A stretch of DNA of 64,000 nucleotides from NCBI RefSeq assembly GCF_003265705.1, contig NW_020312817.1, forward strand, positions 47,099,627 to 47,163,626, in the 5' to 3' direction. Under the pieces are notes generated by a model, which saw only the letters and a program-made list of their open reading frames with translations, was not told the DNA's origin and made no database searches. Each line of letters opens with the position of its first letter. Within the stretch, counting starts at the first letter, position 1. This DNA comes from Callorhinus ursinus (taxonomy: Eukaryota; Chordata; Mammalia; Carnivora; Otariidae). A program made the position numbers and the translations under genes. This document shows positions 32,513 through 43,151 of the stretch, in pieces.

Positions 32513-33019
32513 TATGATCAGGCTAGTGCATAGATAAATGCCACACACTAGATTTTGGGTGTATTTTGGTCTGTTAGAAGAAAGTGCGTCCCACAATTTT
32601 AAAGAAAGAAAAACTTATATATGTACAAAAATAAGGGTAAATACGATGAAGGGATTGAATATGACTGTAAAGATGAAAATTATAAAAGATTTTATAAAAG
32701 AAATTCATAAGAAGTTGGTTGAATAAAGAAAGAAGAGGAATTAAAAAAAATGGGGGGAGAGAATGTGATCAGGCAGGAGACTAGAGCAAAGCCATACACT
32801 AGAGATTTAGGGTTTATTTTGGTCTGTTAGAAGAAACTGTATCCCAAAATTTTAAAGAGAGAACAACTTATGTATATATACCAAAAATAAGGTTAACTAC
32901 TAAGAAGGGATAGAATATGACTTTAAAAATGAAAAATAAAAAAGATTTTTAAAAGAGGCATTGGTAAGATGTTGGTTGAAAAAGGGAAAAAGAAAAAAGG
33001 AAAATTAAAAAAAAATTAA
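32513..33019 (-). repeat. Two tandem units of about 250 bp in the L1 5' UTR
   Basis: Unit 1 (about 32513-32750) and unit 2 (about 32763-33019) share TGATCAGGC, the phrase TTTTGGTCTGTTAGAAGAAA, AATTTTAAAGA, ACTTAT.TATAT, GAATATGACT.TAAA and AGTTGGTTGAA / TGTTGGTTGAA in the same order. They are clearly diverged, so the duplication is older than this insertion or is a family feature. Confidence 0.9.
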
Positions 33020-33062
33020 CTATGAAAGACTTAAGAATCAGGGGGAAAAAAGTCCTGAATTC

Positions 33063-33262
33063 TTTTTTTTTTTTTTAAGATTTCATTTATTTATTTGACA
33101 GAGGCAGAGATAGCGAGAGCAGGAACACAAGCAGCGGGAGTTGGAGAGGGAGAGCAGGCTTCCCGCCGAGTAGGGAGCCCTATGTTGGACTTGATCCCAG
33201 GACCCTGGGATCATGACCAGAGCTGAAGGCAGATGCTTAACGACTGAGCCACCCAGGTGCCC
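33063..33262 (-). mobile_element. Can-SINE nested in the L1 5' UTR
   Basis: Complete copy in the same orientation as the L1; TSD AAAAGTCCTGAATTCT (33047-33062) and AAAAGTCATGAATTCT (33263-33278), one mismatch. It entered after the L1, so it dates the L1 as the older insertion. Confidence 0.97.
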
Positions 33263-34226
33263 AAAAGTCATGAATTCTATGTGCTGTATTCTCCTAGTGC
33301 TGGACTTCTGCCGTTCTGTTCTCATTGATCAGTAAACTTGGTCTTGGCTGGTGATTCTTGCTGATCTTCTGGGGGAGGGGCCTGTCGCAATGGTTCTCAA
33401 ATGGCTTTGAGGGAGGTGGAATTGCCCCACTCTTGCCAGGGGCTGGGCTAAGTAATCTGTTCTGGTTTGTTCTCAGGAGCTTTTGTTCCCTGCAAGTTTT
33501 CCATACAGCTTTGGAGGACGACAGTGAACATGGTGGCCTCCCAATCTCCACTCCAGAGGAGCCAAGAAGTCGGGGCCCCACTCCTCTGTGAGCTCCCAGA
33601 GAAAAGGAGTCAATCACTCCCGTCTCCTTAGTCTCCGACTGCACTCCATGCTCACCCGGCCTGTGACCGAGCATTTCTGTCTCTGGCACATGCCCCCGTG
33701 TGGAGTCTCCAAACCCAGCAGATCCCTGCAGTGCGCTCCTGCGCCACTCCTCCCAGGGCAGGAAGGGGGATCTCTCCGGATCTGCCGATTGTTGGGTCCC
33801 TGTTGGAAGAGCAGTGGCCCGACTGTGCCATGTCTTATGGTTTATGGCAACCCCAAGCTGAGATCCCTCAGATCTGAGGGTCCTGAGACGACACTGTCCC
33901 GGCGAGGGTTCCACCCCCTGCTTAGCCACTGGAGTGACGTCCCTCAGCGGAGCAGACTTCTACAAGTTCCGATTTTGTGCTCTGCTGTTCTATCACTTGC
34001 CAGAAGTAACTGATGGAGGCCCCCTCCCCCGCTGTCTATCTTCCCAAATATCATCATTCACTTCTCCGCATGCCTTACCTTCCAGAAAGTGGTCGCTTTT
34101 CTGCTCAGAGAGTTGCTGCTCTTCTTTTCTTCGATCTCCTGTTGAGTTTGTAGGTGTTCAGAATGGTTTGATCCCTATCTAGCTGAATTCCTGGGACCAG
34201 ATATAATTTAGGTTTCCTACTCCTCT

Positions 34227-34235
34227 GCCATCTTG
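34227..34235 (-). promoter_or_regulatory. YY1-like site at the L1 5' end
   Basis: GCCATCTTG on the plus strand, i.e. CAAGATGGC on the L1 strand, 13-21 bases from the element start. In human L1 a YY1 site at this position sets accurate transcription initiation (established for human; inferred here). Confidence 0.75.
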
Positions 34236-34247
34236 CTCCTCCCCCCC

Positions 34248-34260
34248 AATTCAAATTCTT
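34248..34260. repeat. Right target-site duplication of the full-length L1
   Basis: AATTCAAATTCTT, an exact match to 27163-27175; it marks the L1 5' end immediately after the C-run (G-run on the L1 strand). Confidence 0.96.
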
Positions 34261-34264
34261 AAAT

Positions 34265-34975
34265 GATTATTGATTCAGCTACTTTCTTCCATCATTCTAC
34301 TATCACCCTCTTCAAGGCAGTAATCTGCTCTCAAGACCACAAATACATCTTCCTAATTATTATTCACAAATTTACTTGTATGCCTCTCCTATCTATCCTC
34401 TATAAAGCAATGACTTCTTTAAAAAAACAAAATGAAATCACACCTCTGTCTTACTTAAGACACCTGGGATGAATTCACAAATCTATAAAATGACTTACAA
34501 AATGCAGTATGATCTGTTCTGTGTCAACCTCTCCAGCTAATTCCCTGACTGTATATTACCTACTTCACTCTACTTTAGCTACAGGAGGATGTTTGAGTTC
34601 TCTGAAAGCATAAAGTTGCTTTCTGCTTCATGGCTGTTGGGCATTCTGTGGTCCCTGTCCTAAACACTTTTCTCCAGATGAAGCTAGCTCTAGATAAAAG
34701 TCTCATCCTCAGCGGACCCTCCCCTTTCTTCCTGGACTAGACGTGAGCCTCCATTTATCTGCACAGTATCACAGTATTCTTGACACTTTTTGTAGCACTT
34801 TTGTCCAAAATATGTGTATTGCGTGTGAGCTTACGTATTTATGTGTCTGTTTCCTATACCCTGCAAGTCCGTTAAGCTCCTTGAAAATTAAAAACCTTAT
34901 CTGCTTTATGTTTGCTACTCTATCCTCCTGCTCCAAAACTCCTTAACACTTTCAATAAATATATGTTCAGGGAAA
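34265..34975 (+). mobile_element. L2 LINE 3' copy, plus strand
   Basis: Blocks in L2 order: AATGCAGTATGATCTGTTCTGTGTCAACCTCTCCAGC, CTTTAGCTACAGG, CATAAAGTTGCTTTCTGCTTC, TTGACACTTTTTGTAGCACTTTTG, CCTATACCCTGCAAGTCCGTTAAGCTCCTTGAAAATTAAAAACC and the end AACACTTTCAATAAATATATG. The full-length L1 landed at or just beside its 5' edge. Confidence 0.75.
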
Positions 34976-35133
34976 AATCAGTGAAGTCAAATTCATGTAA
35001 GATAAAAAGACAAAACCAGAAAGATTGCAATCATTCTTATGTGAGCTCTGTGAAAAACCTGTCTCCAGCTGAAACATGTTTAGAGCTGGTTTTAGGCAGT
35101 GATGATATGCCTAAAAAAAATCTGTCTTCTGTT

Positions 35134-35588
35134 GGTTAGGAAACCTAACCTGAAGGCATTTTCAGGAAAACTGAGAGATGTAAGCCTGGTGTCAAATGGC
35201 AGAATTAAAACAATTTGATAATAAGTCTGATGCCCTTTATTCAAGGGAAGACAATCCCTGGATTGGGGGGAGCACAGTGCCTCAATCACAGTGGAGTCCT
35301 CTTCCTGAGGGATTTTGGACAAGAGTGAGTTTATAGAGCCTTAGAAGAGGCAACCCAGAAACTGGCCATGATTGGCTAGGAGGCTGGGGATTTCTGTATA
35401 AGGCCAGCAGGTCTTATTTTCTCAGGTAAGGTAAGCTAACTAACACTCAGTTACAGGATTGTCATTAGGACTGTGAGTAATTAATTAGATTTCCTTAACC
35501 AGTGTCTCCCATAAATGCAGGCTAACTTAAGTATAGATTTATGATATGGGCTCGGCCACTGGGGTGGTCTCCATTTGTGGGCCCCAAT
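35134..35588 (-). mobile_element. Solo LTR-like element (ERV), minus strand
   Basis: Read on the minus strand it shows a retroviral LTR layout: a CCAAT box (AGCCAATCATGG, 35380-35369), a TATA-like GCTCTATAAACTCAC about 35 bases on (around 35336), and a poly(A) signal CTTGAATAAAGG near 35243 followed by a U5-like tail. Tentative TG...CA ends at 35588 and 35134 give about 455 bp. No gag, pol or env sequence adjoins it, so it would be a solo LTR. The family is not named; a class I or III ERV is possible. No clear TSD. Confidence 0.6.
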
Positions 35589-35619
35589 ATACAAATTAAC
35601 TTTATCACTAGTAATTATA

Positions 35620-35830
35620 GTAAGCACTAATATTTTTGAGTGATTACTATCATACACATACTTTTCTAAGCACCTCATATATATTAACTTCTTTAATTCT
35701 CATATAAATTAGGAACTATTATTTTCCCAAATTCATGTTTGAAGAAATTAAGACCCAGTGAGGTTAAACAACTTGCCCAGGGTCTCCCAGTTAATAATGG
35801 TGAAGCCAATATTCAAGCCCAGGATGGCTT
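35620..35830 (+). mobile_element. MIR copy
   Basis: One of the clearest MIRs: TTTTCTAAGCACCTCATATATATTAACTTC, AATTAGGAACTATTATTTTCCC, TGAAGAAATTAAGACCCAGTGAGGTTAAACAACTTGCCCAGGGTCTCCCAG and ATATTCAAGCCCAGG. Confidence 0.9.
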
Positions 35831-35874
35831 TTCCTGAGAATCATGCTCTCATTTGGGACACCCAAAGTGTTAGC

Positions 35875-36105
35875 TTTAAAAGAATATGGACTTTATAATC
35901 AGAAAGATGCCATTTGAATTGTAGTTCTGATAATTTATGAGATGTGTGATCTTAAGCAGGTCATTTAACCTCCCCAAAACTGTTACTTTATCACTGGAAT
36001 GGAGGTAATAATTAAGCATCTGCCTCCCAGGGCAGCATTTGGAGAAACAATGCCTTTCAATTAGGAAATACTTAAATAATGGTAACTATTGTCATTGCCA
36101 CTGTG
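35875..36105 (+). mobile_element. Second MIR (MIRb-like), same orientation
   Basis: ATGGACTTTATAATCAGAAAGATGCCATTTGAATTG, GTGTGATCTTAAGCAGGTCATTTAACCTC, AATGGAGGTAATAATTAAGCATCTGCCTCCCAGGGCAG. Covers a part of the MIR consensus complementary to that of its neighbour. Confidence 0.85.
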
Positions 36106-36109
36106 ATTA

Positions 36110-36480
36110 TGTGTCTGTTTGCAAGCAACAGAAAACTTCAATTAAACTGTCATAAGCAATAAAGAGAAATGGTTGGCTCATGCAACTGAGAGGCCTTCAG
36201 GCAAGGGTTAAAGCAGTGTGGCCCAGGACTTCGGACTTAATCTACTCTCTCTTCTTCTGCAGTAGCAGTTTAATGTAAAACCTAGATCCCATCGTGATCT
36301 CACCAAGGTACAGACAATAATGAGGGGACTGACCTATTTCTGGTTTAGAGTGAGAATGTTTCTCTTCCAGCCATCAAACACTTTCTGGGGAAGGGAGTTC
36401 TGGCATTGACTCTGTTCAGAATAACTTTGGTCAGAAAGCAAAGTGGATAGGAGGTTGCCATGAGACAATTGCAGAGAACT
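36110..36480 (+). mobile_element. Unnamed ancient mammal-wide repeat, copy 2
   Basis: Opens with GTCTGTTTGCAAGCAACAGAAAACTTCAATTAAACTGTCATAAGCAA and ATGGTTGGCTCATGCAACTGAGAGGCC, and later has TTCTCTTCCAGCCATC. The opening parallels 13081-13170. Family name not assigned. Confidence 0.45.
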
Positions 36481-36641
36481 GGGCTACTGCTCACTGGACC
36501 AAGAGAAGTAGAACAGAGGATGGTGTGTGAAAGTCAGAGCTCTCCCCAGAAGCCAGTGCCACCCAAACCTTGTGACTTGAGCACGTGGAAAATGGGTGGT
36601 TCTCTCAAGGAACTTCCAGATGCTATTGAGAGACAATGATG

Positions 36642-36685
36642 TTGGATGGACAACCAATGACATCCAAAATTGGATGGACAACCAA
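36642..36685. repeat. 16-bp direct repeat with 12-bp spacer
   Basis: TTGGATGGACAACCAA at 36642-36657 and 36670-36685, identical. No mobile element in between; a local duplication is likely. Confidence 0.95.
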
Positions 36686-37997
36686 AATTATTACTATTAT
36701 AATGTTTTGTTATTAATATATTTATGTCACAGATATTGGATGTCAGCATTTTTACTTAGCACAACTGGTTATCAGGAACAAACCATTGTTTGAGAGACAG
36801 GGAGAGATCACGTAGTCCCAAAATGCCAGCTCTCAGTCTTGGACCTTCTCTAGCATATGAATACCAAAATCAGATGGATTTTAAAAATTGTGTATAGACT
36901 GTAGATATGTTGCTTCTTAAAATAATTTTGACACTTGTTTGATGAAGATATCTTACTGATATTAGGATTTGTGAAGGTTATTTTTACCCTAGAACTAGAT
37001 ATACATTCATGGCAGAGGCAGTTTCCCCCTAAAGCCATGCCAAACACTTATTTTTTGTCATATACTACAGAATTTGTATGAATGCATTTTTTTCTTCCCA
37101 TTGAATTCAGAAATATTCCAACATTTGGGAAAGTACCTGTGGAATCCATTGTTAAACTTGCCCTATCATGTAATCAAAGCAGAATCATTTTTAGTTCAAC
37201 TATGATACGGTATCACATCTTGAAATGCTGTGAGTGTATTCTAAAGTGGTTAGAGGAGCCCGATGCTTAGTAAATGTTCTTAATGTCAATTGATTTTACT
37301 TAAAGAGGCATATTTGGATCATGTAAAAGAAGTGATAAGGTACCACCATAGTGAAGCTTAGGAGGTTACTCATATATAGTATAGGGGAAGTTGTATTTAC
37401 CCTCACCTACCCATCACCTCCCACCTCTCAGAAAAATATACTGGTATATTTGAGAACCTTCTTTGTAAATTTGAAAAACAGTGGTTTTGTAAATTAAGAG
37501 CCTAAATTCAAATGTTGACTCTATCAATTCTGCCTGTGTGACTTCGCTTTACCTTGATTACCCTTGAAACTCAATTTCTCTGTCTGTAATGGGGAGACAT
37601 TAATTTAAAAAAAGAAAAAAAAACACTTTTCCCTCCTACAGCTCAGAATTTCATATCTTAAATTTTAATTTGAAATAATCAAATTCAGTCCTCTCAAGAG
37701 AATGTAGAAACTGAGTTCTATTGAATTTACAAAAAAAACTCTGTAGCAACAGAAGATTTCTTTGTTCTGTGTTTACAATCCATTAGGTGAAATGCTCATA
37801 TTAAAAGTCTCTTATACTTCCCAGAATTAATACCTTTTTTTTGAAATCTCAAAAAATTCTAAATTTATTCTTTGCATGACGATTTTTCTTTAAAAATAAA
37901 AAGCATCACTCCTCCCTTGCTAATGTTAAATTCACACATCAAATTTTGGCATAGTTAAAAATATCTATCTAATGAATATAAAATACGAGGGCTTTAT

Positions 37998-38016
37998 CCC
38001 ACCCCACCCCACCCCC
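37998..38016 (-). other. G-quadruplex motif on the minus strand
   Basis: Plus strand CCCACCCCACCCCACCCCC; the minus strand therefore has four G-runs of 3-5 with single-base loops, the most stable G4 pattern. It lies in otherwise AT-rich single-copy DNA. Confidence 0.9.
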
Positions 38017-38814
38017 AGTTTGGTCTTATCTCACATCAAGTCATAGTCACGAATTTATTTTCCCTTTCTTCATTCAGCCAACACTAATTTAGAACCTACT
38101 GTGGGCTAGAATCAGGCTATAGGCTGGGCTAGTTAAAACACTTCAATTTAGATTTTGTGATTTTGTAATGTCTCCTGTGGGGGAGGCCTCTGCACTTACT
38201 GAACTAACAATTGCCTTTTGGTTATGTAAGACTGATTTAGAAGAGAAAATACTCTCATTTATATACCTAAGCTTTCCAATAAAAGGCAAGCTGTAAAATT
38301 GATTTCTATTGCAGGCACACACACATAGACTAAAACATTTTACCAATAAAATCTACCTCCTGTTTCTCTAGGCTTGTAACTTCAATATGCAGAGGGGAAT
38401 CTGTACAGGCATGCAAGAGAAAAATGTTTTTCTATTCTTTTATCAACAAATCTTAACACAGATTGAAATGCTAGTAACCAGCAGATGGTGCTTTTAGTAA
38501 TAAATTTATAAGAGGTTACTTGACTATCCTTTCTATATTTTTTTAATAAAACTAACAAAAAATGAGGCAAGGTAATATTTTGCCATGACATGAAGCTTCT
38601 TTTATGGAATTATTAACATGTGTACTTAAAAAGCTCAGCACAGTTTTTCCAATTTCCCTGTCAGGTATCAGTCAAATAATAAGAGAGATGAAATATCAAA
38701 GAAGCTGAAGTTAATATAAGTATTATATCCCAGGGGTTTATTTAAATGCTATATGCTTTTATAGCTGGAGTAATTTAACTGCCATCATAACACCAATTAC
38801 AAATAAACTCACAA

Positions 38815-39007
38815 AGAGCCCCTGGATGATGTAGTCAGTTAAGCAGCTGACTCGGTTTCAGTTCAGGTCTTGATCTCAGGGTCTTGAGATCAAGTCCTGC
38901 ATCAGGCTCTGAGCTCGGCAGGGAGTCTGCTAAAGTTTCTCTCTCCTTCTCCCTCTACCCCTCCCTGTGCCCTCTCTGTCTCAAATAAATAAATAAATCT
39001 TAAAAAA
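38815..39007 (+). mobile_element. Can-SINE, plus strand, diverged
   Basis: Head degenerate (GAGCCCCTGGATGATGTAG), core TTCAGGTCTTGATCTCAGGGTCTTGAGATC, CT-rich body, tail AATAAATAAATAAATCTTAAAAAA. Old subfamily; no TSD convincingly visible. Confidence 0.9.
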
Positions 39008-41200
39008 TTATGGATTGTTTTAACTCATGTTGATTTGGTAACACATTTTTGTGTGTGTATATTTTTAAATACTAAAAATTAAAAATTTTAGATGACTTAG
39101 GTAAAATTACCATGAAGGTGAGATTCTTGATCTCTAATAACTACAACTACATTAGCATTTGCTCTTGGCATGTTTTATTTGGTCTCTTTCTTTGGCTCTG
39201 GACTTCATCTCTTTTATATCAACTTCATTGTATTATGTTCTTCAAGTTGGCCACCTCAAATCCTTTGTCGTTGGAAATCAATTTTAAATAGTTATATAAC
39301 ACTAGATAGAATATAATGTTTAATAAGATAGTATTAACTTCAAATATGTTGTTCAATGAGATAAGAAAGGAAAATCACATTAATTTGATTTTTGTGGTAG
39401 AATCGTGCAGATCACATTTGAGGTCATCACAATGGGAAGACTAAATCTCTTTTCTAATAGCATGAAAATTTTCTTTCTCCTTCCATGGCCAGTATCTATT
39501 AGATGGGAAATTAAGAGTGTTAGTGAGACCACCTTACAAGTCTCTTTTACCAGCTGAAATATGGGAAAACAGTTATTTTTATTATTGTTTTTGCCCTTTA
39601 GTTCCTTGTTAAAGTGCCTTTTGCCCATGTGTAGTGGTCATTTTATCTCTCATTTTTGACATGAGCATGAATAGACTTAGTTGATCTGACATTCATAAAG
39701 AAAAGGGAGGGGAGAGGCACTAGGGTTACACAGTGTCTGGGAAAGCTCAGAAGATAGCCCAGTAAGAGTAATGGAAGGTAAATGGGGAGACTGAAGCTAC
39801 TGGGACATTCTCCCCTGAAAGAATGCACAGTGAGAACATTATATTATTTCCTTTTCCTTTTCATTAAAAGTTAAAAAAAAAAAAAACAGAAAACAGAAAT
39901 ATATCTTCTAAGTGGGCAGTGCTAGAATGGATGCTCTGTGATGATTTTTATAAAAGTCAACAAATTGTATAAGCCTGGATTTGAATTCCTCACTTAAAAG
40001 CATAAATGAATTTTCATTTTGGGGAGGTTAATAGCACATCTTCCATGGATAACAAGTCTTGATTTTAGTATAATCAAAATCTGTATATTATAGTTCACTC
40101 AAAATGTAGATGTCCTTAGTTTGAAACCCAAGAAGTAGTTGTGCTTATTGTGAACTGTGCTGAAAGTGTTGCACTTGGATAGTTTACACTCATATTTCAG
40201 GGCTTCTCACTACAAAATCAGACAGGTTTAATCTTCTGGAATCCAAAATCCCAATTGGCATTGCTCCTACAAGACACAGGAGCAGGAGACATAAGGACAA
40301 GTTGAAAGCATTCAAGAACTCTTGTTGGTCACTGGGTCACTGACCCATCCTCGCCAGCAGGACTCACCACAGTTCCAAAGGGCAGAATGAGAGAAGGTTG
40401 GTTGGAATCAAGTAGAAGTTGGGTTTTAGCTAAGTTATTTGTCTCTTATCTGGACTTGGGACTGTTCCACAGCAAAACAGGAATTTGTGAGTACACCAAA
40501 CTCTACATTCATTTTCTCTACTTATAGAACATAAGCTGTGTCTATTAATACTGGGCTACCTCCATTTTAAAGAAATAAAATGCACTCAACTATACAAGGG
40601 AATCTGGTTCTTGGGTTGGGTAATGGGGGATGGGTGCTTTCAATAGTAAGAGTGATAGTAAAATATAAAATACTAGAAACATTTCAGTTTACCATAATTT
40701 ACACTGTCCTTTATATTTCATTTGTGATTTGGAGAAATGCTTTTGAAAATAGGTTCTTTTATACCCTACTCACTTAACCAAATTAGACATCTTTTCCAAA
40801 TTCAATATTAGATCTTTGACTTAAATCTGTATAATTATGAATATAGTTCTAGGAGTTGCTATGAATGAATATAAAAACACGTCACATTAATTTCCCTATA
40901 ACTTTAAATTCACACAATTCTTGGTAAAAAGAAATATACATATCTCCTAGTAGTTTCCCCCTCCCCTAAAGTCCCAAATATCAACACAGAGATTTCTCTA
41001 ATGTGATGCAGCATGTCTAGTTGTTGTTTATTTGTACTCTATATTAGCCTCACTTTCAGCTTCAGAGAAAGGTGTTGGTATCTGTAGATTGACATTTGAA
41101 AAATGAGGAGTTAATTTCCAAAAACATGGATATTTTTTTCTTATAATTTCTGATCAGGCTTCATAGGCATAAATAAAAATTATTCTGTCTGGACAACATT
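39008..41200. other. Unassigned stretch
   Basis: No gene, no named repeat. Homopolymer A at 39872-39885. Frames of 60-80 codons on either strand look random. Confidence 0.4.
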
Positions 41201-41204
41201 TAGC

Positions 41205-41771
41205 AATAGTCACTTGCCAACAATTACCTCTGTGATGTTTCCAAGGACATACCTACCCTGAGAAGCAAGGATACAATAAGTCAGAATAATATGTACCTTG
41301 TGATGGGATGCCTTGAGAATGGCTCGATATCACTTCTGTGCTGTTCTTACCAAAAAATCCATAACTTCAATCTAGTCATAAGAAAATATCAGGTAAACCC
41401 AAACTGAAGGACATTCTATAAAATAACTGACCAGTATTCATCAAAATTGTCAAAGTCATGATAGAAGAAGGAAGCCTGAGGAATTGTTATAGATTGGAGG
41501 AGCCTGATGAGATATGACAACTAAATGCAACATCGGATGCTGATTTGGATTCTAGACCTGAAAAGTATATTAGTAGGAAAACTGGCAAAATTCAAATAGT
41601 GTCTGTTAAGTAAGTTTAAAATATTTTAGCAATGTAATTTTCTAATTTCTATCATTGTTCTATGGTTTTATAAGCTGTTAACAATAGGGGAATCTGGGTG
41701 AAAGTATAAGGGAACATTGTACTATTTTTGCAATTGTTCTATAAATCTCACATTTCAAAATAAAAAATGAG
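41205..41771 (+). mobile_element. L1M 3' UTR and end, plus strand
   Basis: Typical L1MB/L1MC-type terminus: GAGATATGACAACTAAATGCAAC, TTTGGATTCTAGACCTGAAAAG, AATTTTCTAATTTCTATCATTGTTCTATGGTTTTATAAGCTGTTAACAATAGGGGAATCTGGGTGAAAG and ACTATTTTTGCAATTGTTCTATAAATC..AAAATAAAAAATGAG. Non-coding. Left boundary uncertain. Confidence 0.82.
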
Positions 41772-42943
41772 CAGGTAGGTATCTCAATAACCCATAACAC
41801 TCAGAATTTTACAGAATTCCGTCAGATTTACCTTAGCTTTCAAGTGTTTATTCTTAGAAATCTTTAGATCAGTCTAGCTTCAAATGAGAGCCTTTGGCGG
41901 GGGAAAAAAGCCTTGTCATCCTTAAGAAATCCATTCTAAAATTATAACTATCACTATAGTATTAAAGAAAATAGGATACATGCTACATAAATGAATTGGT
42001 ACACGCTGTTTCTTTATGCAAATTAGATAAACTATCCTACTTCAAGCCAAAATGATATTAAGTAAGGAGATTATTAGATTTGGGCTCTATCCCTTCAAAA
42101 GGGTAGTTATATTTTCCAGGTGTCATTTTAATTTTCAGCCAAAGGGCAATGTGATCTGCAGCACTTCTGTGGAAATTTTGGGTCTGAGTTTGCTTTCCCA
42201 TGGTCCTTATAAGTTTATCAATGTTTAAAGTTTCCTGTGTGTCTCCAAATTAGTTTCATGTAACATTTAACCATATGCCATTTATGCCAACTAACTTAAC
42301 CATATCAACATGCTTCAGATAAAACTGAGTATTAGGAATTTAAAGGAAAATGCTAATTTGAAGAGGAAAGCAATGATATACTAATTTTATATCTTCTGAG
42401 CAATAAAGTCCACCATATGAGTCTTTATTAACAGCATCACCAACCTATGATGAGTCCATGTTATTTTGATAGTTCTTTGATGAGAGATTTTCTGATTTTG
42501 TTTTTGCTTTTTCAGTAGGCAGTATGCAGTCAATGGTTTTAAGTTTTATCTATGTGGAGACTAGAAATAAACCTATAAGTCAAATACATTTATTAAAAGA
42601 GTCAAACAAAAAAATTTGTCTTCCAGGTTCCCGCTAGCCCCCATCTCAGCAGTGTACTGGGTGAATTGGCTGGTGGTTTACTGATTCTGTGGGAACGTTA
42701 AATAGCATTATCTAATTTTAGGAATATTATTTGACACCTAAATGAAGAAAATGCATAAGGAAAATGCATATTTAAAGTGTGTCTTACAAATATAAAATAT
42801 AGTGAGAAATATTATGTTAATTGGGAGATAACATAATTTACTATAGACCTATGTAAAGGAGTTGGTGAGTGTTTATAGGAATAAAGTAAGAAAAAGCTAA
42901 AAGAGCAGTAAAGAATGCCTAAAAAGAAGATGTTGAACAATAT
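41772..42943. other. Unassigned stretch with possible conserved part
   Basis: No gene seen. The part 42120-42310 (GCAATGTGATCTGCAGCACTTCTGTGG, TTTGCTTTCCCATGGTCC) has little sign of repeat origin and could be conserved non-coding sequence; this is only an impression. Confidence 0.35.
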
Positions 42944-42951
42944 AGAAATAT

Positions 42952-43151
42952 GTGCCTGGGTGGCTCAGTTGCTAAGTGTCTGCCTTCAGCTCAGGTCATG
43001 ATCCTAGGGTCCTGGGATTGAGCCCCGCATTAGGCTCCCTGCTCAGTGGGGAGCCTGCTTCTTCCTCTCTGGCTCCCCCTGCTTGTATTCTCTCTCTCTC
43101 ACTGTGTCCCTGCCTGTCAAATAAATAAATAAAAAATCTTTTAAAAAAAAG
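42952..43151 (+). mobile_element. Can-SINE, plus strand
   Basis: Head TGTGCCTGGGTGGCTCAGTTGC, core CAGGTCATGATCCTAGGGTCCTGGGATTGAGCCCCGC, tail AATAAATAAATAAAAAATC. TSD AGAAATAT at 42944-42951 and 43152-43159. Faces the minus-strand copy at 43304. Confidence 0.95.

Larger units (their letters stand above)
27176..34247 (-). mobile_element. Full-length carnivore LINE-1, minus strand, inactivated
   Basis: A structurally complete L1 of 7072 bp, of which about 216 bp are a nested SINE plus its TSD copy. On the minus strand the order is: GC-rich 5' UTR starting with a G run and AGGAGCAAGATGGCAGAGG (34247 downward), a tandem duplication, ORF1 (32323-31481), an 80-bp spacer, ORF2 (31400-27628), a two-block 3' UTR, AATAAA (27190-27185) and a short A-tail. 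A perfect 13-bp TSD flanks it. L1 moves by target-primed reverse transcription; ORF1p is an RNA-binding trimer and ORF2p supplies endonuclease and reverse transcriptase. Both frames are broken here, so it cannot act autonomously. The complete 5' end with TSD is unusual, since most L1 insertions are 5' truncated. Confidence 0.97.
32324..34247 (-). promoter_or_regulatory. L1 5' UTR with internal promoter
   Basis: About 1.7 kb without the nested SINE, longer than the human 0.9-kb 5' UTR. The first kilobase (34247-33280) is far more GC- and CpG-rich than the rest of the window, as expected for the internal L1 promoter. The part next to ORF1 is A-rich and contains a tandem duplication. Open frames lie on both strands of the GC-rich part (minus 33929-33294, 211 codons; plus 33588-34013, 141 codons); these are probably consequences of base composition. 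Confidence 0.85.
36481..38814. other. Unassigned stretch
   Basis: No gene seen. Contains a 16-bp direct repeat (36642-36685) and a C-rich tract (37998-38016), listed separately. A few 60-70-codon frames on both strands have no domain. AT-rich elsewhere. Confidence 0.4.

Noticed and set aside
33294..34013. Long open frames (211 codons minus, 141 codons plus) as host genes
   Set aside because: They lie wholly in the GC-rich 5' UTR of the L1, have low-complexity-like translations and no domains.
27176..34247. L1 as an endogenous retrovirus
   Set aside because: No LTRs, an A-tail and L1-type TSD; ORF2 has EN-RT-Cys order typical of L1.
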